From Saccoglossus kowalevskii (Eukaryota > Hemichordata > Enteropneusta > Harrimaniidae), in the NCBI RefSeq assembly GCF_000003605.2, contig NW_003120921.1, positions 189,508-200,558 of the forward strand: 11,051 nucleotides of DNA. The letters are read 5' to 3'. The first letter of the stretch is position 1. The number at the start of each line of letters is the position of its first letter. The notes under the pieces are model-generated. The model searched no databases. It saw only the letters and a program-made list of their open reading frames with translations, and had not been told where the DNA came from. Position numbers and translations under genes: made by a program. This document shows positions 6,932 through 11,051 of the stretch, piece by piece.

Positions 6932-6992
6932 ACAGCGCCCCCAACTGCCAGTTTAAAGTATCTTTTGGCTCGTTCCATGTTTTGTCAATGGC
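6932..6992 (-). repeat. Right inverted arm, compact
   Basis: Reverse complement begins GCCATTGACAAAACATGGAA, passes GAGCCAAAAGATACTTTAAA, and ends CTGGCAGTTGGGGGCGCTGT. This is probably closer to the original arm than the swollen left one, because it has no tandem array. Confidence 0.6.
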
Positions 6993-7130
6993 TTACTTCA
7001 GAAGCGTTGCGTTGATCAAGATGGCCGGTAAAAAATGGTTGTACCAGTTAACGAGTATTCGCTTGTGTACCACTACGCAAAATACATTACAGTTATGGAA
7101 ATCTATTCTAATTCCTCTAAAACAATAAAT
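6993..7130 (+). other. Flank of the inverted-repeat element
   Basis: Contains ATCAAGATGGCCGG (ATG at 7021), a start-like context with a GT (7028) that could be a donor right after MAG. Read straight through, the frame gives about 35 codons to a stop at 7126. I do not recognise the peptide, and no continuation of the Pro/Thr-rich gene was found here. Confidence 0.2.
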
Positions 7131-7557
7131 TGTTAAGTGTTAAATTGATTTAAATGAAATACAAATACATTCCCATAACAACAACTGCAGTACGGCATGG
7201 CGGGAAAATCATACACTGGCGGCAACAACAACGGTAACACTCCACTCTACATCCACAAACATCTTATCATGCAAATATAGTCCACAATACAACTAGAACC
7301 AGTAGAACGCCAAACATGAGCAGTGTAGAACAGCAAAGCTCTCGACAAACGAATATCTATAACGGCCATAGAGGGCGCTGCTGGCAAAACTGCGCGTACG
7401 TGAAATAACTCCACTAAATCAGTTACACTCTCACCAAATTACTCATGTACAATAATTACTCTAATAAAAGTAATACACAACTGCAACAGTACATGTGAGT
7501 ACAAGCATCTCAGGAACACATGAGTAATTTCAAAATACATGTATGAAGTGTTACACA
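7131..7557 (-). repeat. Possible 3' LTR of the BEL/Pao element
   Basis: Directly after the stop of the DUF5641-like reading frame, the minus strand begins TGTAACACTT at 7557, and a plausible end TTAACA falls at 7131, giving TG...CA termini 427 bases apart. The position is where a BEL/Pao 3' LTR should be. The partner LTR is not in the window, so the borders cannot be checked. The open frames inside are not convincing. Confidence 0.3.
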
Positions 7558-8433
7558 TTACTAAAAATAGCAAACTAAACTACTGAGGACTAATACTAGT
7601 AGTTCAGTTTCTAGAAGAAGATTCAACTCCTGTATTGGACACTCTAATATTGACAGTTTGTTCTTTCTTCTCCCTTTCTTGTCCAACTTCCTGGTGCCAA
7701 CTTGAACCTTGACCTTTCTAACTAATTTGTCTTCAGCTTCTGTCGTCTCAATGACTATACCCATTGGCCACCCCATGCGTGGAACTTGATTATATTTGCG
7801 GAGAAGGGCAATGTCTCTCACCCTGACGTTTCGCCTTGGTGTATTCCATTTCTGTCGCTGGATATTTCTCCCGCCACCTGCCCCAAAATTGCTCGGCCAA
7901 ATACTGAACCCTTCTCCAGCGTTTCCGTATGTACAAGTCCTCTTACAAATTTACCTGTGGGGGCAGGGATGCAGAGAATTTCATCGTGAGTTGATGGTTT
8001 GGTGTGAGTGGCTCGGGACTGAAAGTTACTGAGATTATCTGTTGTAAGAGGCCGACTATTTACAATATCCATGACTTCATATAGAAAGGTATGAAAAGAT
8101 CAAGTCGACCTTAACACCACAGAAGGACTGATGAAAGAACACTACAAATTGTTTTGATTTGACATTCCCACGCGCCACCAAAATAACCAGCATGAGGGGG
8201 ATTGATGACAAACTTGTATTGATGTGCTGTTAAAAAAACACTTGGATTCTATCTATATCTAATTCATTTAATGCTTCTTAGAATTCATGTTTTGCGCCAA
8301 CAAATTTGGTTTCCTGGGCAGAACGAGCAGTCTTACAGGACCTCTAATGGCAATAAAACAATGAAGGTTATTAATGAAACTATCTATTGATTATGAACTG
8401 CTCTAGAACTCATGCAAGTGAATAATAGTCCAT

Positions 8434-8626
8434 GTAATGTTTATATTTCAATGAACATAAAACAGGAGGCTTTATAGTATTCAGTGCCTAGCTTACAACT
8501 AACATCTTTTATTGTACTTGAACTCTACAGTCATGTGATACATACAGTCATGTGATACATACATTAATATATTATGATAATGACGATACTTAATACTTCA
8601 TTACGTAGCAATATGTCACAGTCCAT
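8434..8626. mobile_element. Small insertion inside the BEL/Pao integrase with 7-base target duplication
   Basis: AGTCCAT occurs at 8427-8433 and again at 8620-8626, and the integrase reading sense breaks at one copy and resumes, in the same phase, at the other. So 193 bases (the insert plus one copy of the duplication) were added after the retrotransposon was in place. The insert has no coding sense and no clear terminal inverted repeats, and it contains a 17-base tandem duplication. A MITE-like or other short DNA insertion is likely. Confidence 0.6.
8526..8559. repeat. 17-base tandem duplication
   Basis: TACAGTCATGTGATACA occurs twice with no spacer (8526-8542, 8543-8559), followed by a partial third start TACA. 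It lies inside the small insertion. Confidence 0.9.
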
Positions 8627-8740
8627 ATTTATTGGACTCTTTCTTTCTAGTTTTGACAACAAAGGGACCAAAACAGTCCATGTCACAAACTCTTTACAGC
8701 ACTTTCATGTTGTCATGATTGTACATATCGACATTTTGAA

Positions 8741-9047
8741 TGCACGATACTTATGGAATAAGTAAACAATGATTATGTGTGGTTGATTCACTTTATTAAA
8801 GAGTGAAAAAATGTAAATTTTCGTCCATATTGCATTTTTAAATATTACGCCGCGGCTTTTCACCGCACGTAATACCTTTTGAGAACGTGGATGTATGCAC
8901 TCGTTCGAACATCAAACATAGACCGAGCTACGACAGCAAATATTTATACTATGATTTAATTATAATTCTTGAAAAGTTTTTGAATAGAATCAGAGCCAAG
9001 CATTTTACCATATCTTTATCAGTAAAGTTGTTTGTTTCTATTTTCAG
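8741..9047. other. Non-coding stretch with a small hairpin
   Basis: No continuation of the retrotransposon was recognised upstream of 8740. ATTACGCCGCGG at 8844 pairs imperfectly with CCGCACGTAAT ending at 8873. A good acceptor-like sequence (TTTCTATTTTCAG) ends at 9047. The long plus-strand open frame 8887-9282 has no family-like motifs and is probably chance. Confidence 0.35.
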
Positions 9048-9193
9048 AGACAACCGCCATGGTTTCGTATCCATCCCTCGGATTCATGAACATGTGGGGT
9101 GTATAAGGGGACGAGAACTTCTATCGAGTTTCAGATTTCATTTCGCTTATTGGTGTGCCTATCGACGTCAATGGGTTAAAGCAATATGTTTGA
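9048..9193 (+). pseudogene. Possible decayed exon with a strong start context
   Basis: Directly after the acceptor at 9047 comes CAACCGCCATGG, a near-ideal vertebrate-type start context (ATG at 9059). The frame reads MVSYPSLGFMNMWGV, stops at 9104, then continues GDENFYRVSDFISLIGV and VNGLKQYV to a second stop at 9191. Composition looks protein-like, and L-K-Q-Y-V recalls innexins, but the Cys-Trp-Pro region that should follow in an innexin is missing. Function is therefore not assigned. It could equally be chance next to a good acceptor. Confidence 0.2.
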
Positions 9194-9289
9194 TCGGGAT
9201 AACTAACAGCCATTTTTGTGAAATCTTACGGTGGGGCATCAATGCTATAATTGAGGAGAATATCCGCAGAGATACGATATAGGAAAAAC

Positions 9290-10020
9290 GTAATAACGGA
9301 AAGTTAAACCATACAATTAGTGATAAACCGTTTGTTTAGAACATTAAATTTACACATGCGGGATTGATTCGCACTGATGCGAAGGGGATACTGTGTAAAC
9401 TTTCAAAGCGCTAAATTCCTTGCTTCGACATAAAATTTGCATTATCAGAAATCCAATGTAGTTATTTGAAGACGTATCGCATAATCCGGTCTCAATCCAA
9501 ATACATGTACATAATAGTAGAGATACAACCGGAACTTTTTTATTCCCAAAACCATGGCAAGACGTTCCTTTTCAATTAATGTGTGATGCGACTCGGACAC
9601 TAAATGACTAACTTTTCCCTAGCGAGTGTTACTGGGAAAGCAACATCGTCTTAATAACACAAAACAATCACTGAATAACAAATATCAAGACTATATAAGC
9701 AACGTTTGATATTGTAGATATTACAGTATTCAGAAATTTCTGGGTAAATATAACTTTAAAAATGCATGTTCGCCAGGGAACTGTTAGTGTCAGTTTATGT
9801 CACGTTTAAGTTTGGAGAGTTTTTGCAATGCTGTTAACCCTCCAAAGTAGCTCAAAATTATAAAGGTATAATATAAGTAATCCATTGCCAAGCAATATAT
9901 GTCACTCGATATTATACAGAATTATTTCCTTTATAAACGACATTCGTTTGTATAGGTAATGCACAATTAGCCAAAAAAATGTTTGCGTCGCTTAAATATG
10001 TAATAACCTTATAACAAAGC
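9290..10020. other. Intergenic AT-rich stretch, nothing recognised
   Basis: No open frame of note on either strand, no repeat pair and no RNA gene found by eye. A short TTTCCC/GGGAAA inverted pair lies near 9614-9639. Several TACATGTA-type words occur, as elsewhere in the window. Confidence 0.5.
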
Positions 10021-10030
10021 CCAGAACAAG

Positions 10031-10294
10031 CCGGTCACTGGTAGCATAGTGGTTGTTGCGTCAGACTCATGATCGGTAGACCCAAATTCAAATCCTACCA
10101 TAGGCTGAACCTCAAAAAGGTCGACCCCTCCCCTGGGTGAGTGTGCCACAGACTCAATGGGAAGGCCAATTCCACTGGCCGAGATTCATTCACTAACGAA
10201 TGCGACTTTGGGGGAACCTTGGTTAAGGTCCGCAGGTGCTTGTGTTCGACCGGGCCTGGTTGACGCCAGGATAGCGCATTACAAATTGCCATTT
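10031..10294 (+). mobile_element. tRNA-derived SINE
   Basis: The head has a pol III A box, TAGCATAGTGG (10042-10052), and a B box, ATTCAAATC (10086-10094), at tRNA-like spacing. Between them, GCGTCAGACTCATGATC resembles the anticodon arm of a Met-type tRNA (CAT). Acceptor and T stems do not pair, so it is not a working tRNA gene. The body carries a string of short hairpins, and the end GATAGCGCATTACAAATTGCC resembles the L2-type or Meta-type 3' ends of other invertebrate SINEs (by memory, not by search). No clean target duplication was found. Open frames over it are shadows. Confidence 0.65.
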
Positions 10295-10699
10295 GACAGA
10301 GAGATGGCCAAACAGCCCCGTCATGTAGTTCCTAAACATGAATATGACTTCTGTGGCAAAATGCACTATGTGTCGTCACTAGCACTTGCAATTTGCACAT
10401 ACAAAAAAAAAAAGTCAGGAGAGACAACAGTGACACTCAATGTCCGGAACTGTCGCCTGGCACAAAAAATATTTAAAAAAAAAACCCACAACCAAATAAG
10501 GCCTTGATTTTGCAAAGTTCAGTTTCAATATTTATGTTTATTGTCACATAGATTACCAAGAAAATTCCAATATCACATTATATGAATGAAATCACGGTTA
10601 GACTCATAGTTGCTGTCGACATAGGAAGTAAAGTAAGCAAATAACACCGAATAAACGGCAAGGTAAAGACTATGTCTAATTATAGTAAATACGTACTGC
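10295..10699. other. A-run-rich spacer between SINE copies
   Basis: Two A runs (near 10402-10412 and 10469-10484) could be remnants of the preceding SINE tail. The plus-strand open frame to 10507 is not convincing. Part of the body of the minus-strand SINE may extend here (10560-10699), but no family was recognised. Confidence 0.35.
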
Positions 10700-10788
10700 G
10701 TGCGTGACTCGAACCGGCGCTCGCGTACGGCACCAAATCGCCTAGCTTCACGCTACTACACGTCTTCCCCTCGGCCACCGGGCATCCC
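10700..10788 (-). mobile_element. tRNA-like SINE head (minus strand)
   Basis: Read on the minus strand from 10788: GGGATGCCCGG, an A-box-like TGGCCGAGGGG (10777-10767), then a B box GGTTCGAGTC (10715-10706). The GGCCGAG word is typical of Ser/Leu-type tRNAs with a long variable arm. The T stem does not pair well, so it is a SINE promoter or decayed tRNA rather than a functional gene. Confidence 0.55.
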
Positions 10789-11024
10789 AAAAATTATTTC
10801 TCAGTACTTATTCACTGTTACAATGCTGTACCATTACTTTCACCATCCTACTACAGCCAGATCTGAAGGCCTTTGCCGCATTCTGGCCATGCTGTGTGGC
10901 GCGTATCGCGTGGACGGGTTTCATGTTCTCTGCACGTAATAAGCTCGGTTATTAAGCATCCTTTTTGGGGGATGCCCGGTGGCCGAGGGGAATACGTGTA
11001 GTGGCGTGAAGCTAGGCGATTTGG
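10733..11024. repeat. Long inverted repeat made of two SINE heads
   Basis: Arms 10733-10788 and 10969-11024, 56 bases each, with two mismatches, separated by 180 bases. Outside the arms the copies differ: the left goes on to a B box, while the right changes to AAAACGAAATGG. Confidence 0.85.
10789..10968. other. Spacer between the inverted SINE heads
   Basis: No gene or RNA recognised. At its right edge GCATCCTTTTTGGGGGATGC forms a small hairpin (10957-10974 region). The overlapping plus-strand open frame is a shadow. Confidence 0.4.
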
Positions 11025-11051
11025 AAAACGAAATGGAAAACGGGCAAATAT
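10969..11051 (+). mobile_element. tRNA-like SINE head (plus strand), partial
   Basis: Same 56-base head as the minus-strand copy, with the A-box-like TGGCCGAGGGG at 10980-10990. After TTTGG (11024) it departs from the other copy, and no B box is seen before the window ends. Either a different subfamily or a truncated copy. Confidence 0.5.

Larger units (their letters stand above)
5119..6992. mobile_element. Candidate non-autonomous TIR element (or inverted duplication)
   Basis: The left boundary GCCATTGACAAAACATGGAA (5119) recurs as its reverse complement ending at 6992. Further in, CTGGCAGTTGGAGGCGCTGT (5301-5320) matches the complement of 6932-6951 with one mismatch. Weaker similarity continues inward: both arms have ATAAATAAATAA-type runs and an ACTAATACA-AATTAT word near 5440 and 6780. 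The interval holds no recognisable transposase or other gene, is AT-rich, and starts inside the coding tail of the plus-strand gene. No clear target-site duplication is seen (a shared GC at most). Known elements of this kind (MITEs) would fit; a plain inverted duplication is the alternative. Confidence 0.45.
7561..8740 (-). pseudogene. BEL/Pao retrotransposon pol fragment (integrase core and DUF5641-like end)
   Basis: Read from 8740 downward the minus strand carries, in several frames, the ordered landmarks of the BEL/Pao integrase: DCFGPFVVKTRKK (about 8680), GLLFTCMSSRAVH (about 8430), SFINNLHCFIAIRGPVR (about 8380), TKFVGAKHE (about 8310), PPHAGYFGGAWE (about 8205), VNSRPLTTDN (about 8065), RKRWRRVQYLAEQFW (about 7930) and GWPMGIVIE, KVQVGTRKLDKKGRR (about 7780-7670). 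It ends at a stop at 7561. The first catalytic Asp (in DCFGPF) and the Glu (in GGAWE) are present; the middle Asp, expected just before TKFVGA, is not. Stops and at least four frameshifts show it is dead. Reverse transcriptase, RNase H, protease and gag are absent, so the copy is 5'-truncated or broken near 8740. An insertion at 8434-8626 splits the integrase. Confidence 0.85.

Noticed and set aside
7786-8032. Two overlapping plus-strand open frames
   Set aside because: Antisense shadows of the BEL/Pao C-terminal region.
9059-9193. Innexin fragment suggested by L-K-Q-Y-V
   Set aside because: Only that short word fits. The upstream helix is atypical and the following Cys-Trp-Pro region is absent, and there are two in-frame stops.
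8887-9282. Plus-strand open frame of 131 codons
   Set aside because: Long for chance, but no recognisable motif. An intron-like acceptor falls inside it, and a different frame after that acceptor looks more protein-like.
10031-10105. Functional tRNA-Met gene
   Set aside because: A and B boxes and a CAT-like anticodon arm are present, but the acceptor and T stems do not pair; this is a SINE head.
10157-10507. Plus-strand open frame of 116 codons
   Set aside because: Covers the SINE body and its A-rich flank; no protein signal.
10700-10788. Functional Ser/Leu tRNA gene on the minus strand
   Set aside because: Good A and B box words, but no proper acceptor pairing, and a partial copy lies close by in inverted orientation.

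Overview
The window reads as intron-bearing metazoan DNA, most like a marine invertebrate (cnidarian, mollusc, brachiopod or similar; the sequence does not decide which). The grounds are AT-rich spacers, short coding islands bounded by GT/AG splice signals, a BEL/Pao retrotransposon fragment, tRNA-derived SINE heads, and a DUF6589-like domain of the sort common in such genomes. There are no bacterial operons, rRNAs, functional tRNAs or CRISPR arrays. Almost every coding segment carries frameshifts or stops, so the window looks like a graveyard of accessory and mobile genes. Homopolymer sequencing error could explain some of the breaks.

Layout. 1-400: a candidate first exon on the minus strand (220 to 156) with a TATA-like box, a good start context and a donor. 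401-1698, minus: an OTU-like cysteine protease domain (one homopolymer frameshift) followed by a DUF6589-like exon, possibly one gene. A further possible exon lies at 2632-2506. 3296-5118, plus: a decayed multi-exon gene of a family I do not recognise. It has an N-terminal block, a Cys/His-rich block, a basic helical block and a Pro/Thr-rich tail. The two genes are divergent.

5119-6992: this interval is bounded by inverted arms sharing runs of about 20 bases. It starts inside the tail of the plus-strand gene and contains no protein gene. It looks like a non-autonomous terminal-inverted-repeat element or an inverted duplication. One arm has been swollen by CCAAA-type tandem repeats. Inside are a promoter-like cluster (RFX, CCAAT, CRE and TATA motifs), a nested inverted repeat and two adjacent hairpins.

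7131-8740, minus: the 3' end of a degraded BEL/Pao element (integrase core, DUF5641-like C-terminus, possible LTR). It is itself interrupted by a 193-base insertion with a 7-base target duplication. 9048-9193 may hold a decayed exon. 10031-10294 is a tRNA-derived SINE. 10700-11051 holds two tRNA-like SINE heads in inverted orientation, 54 of 56 bases identical.

The strongest candidate for something undescribed is the plus-strand Cys/His-rich, Pro/Thr-rich gene, divergent from an OTU/DUF6589 gene. Whether the two belong to one mobile system is open.
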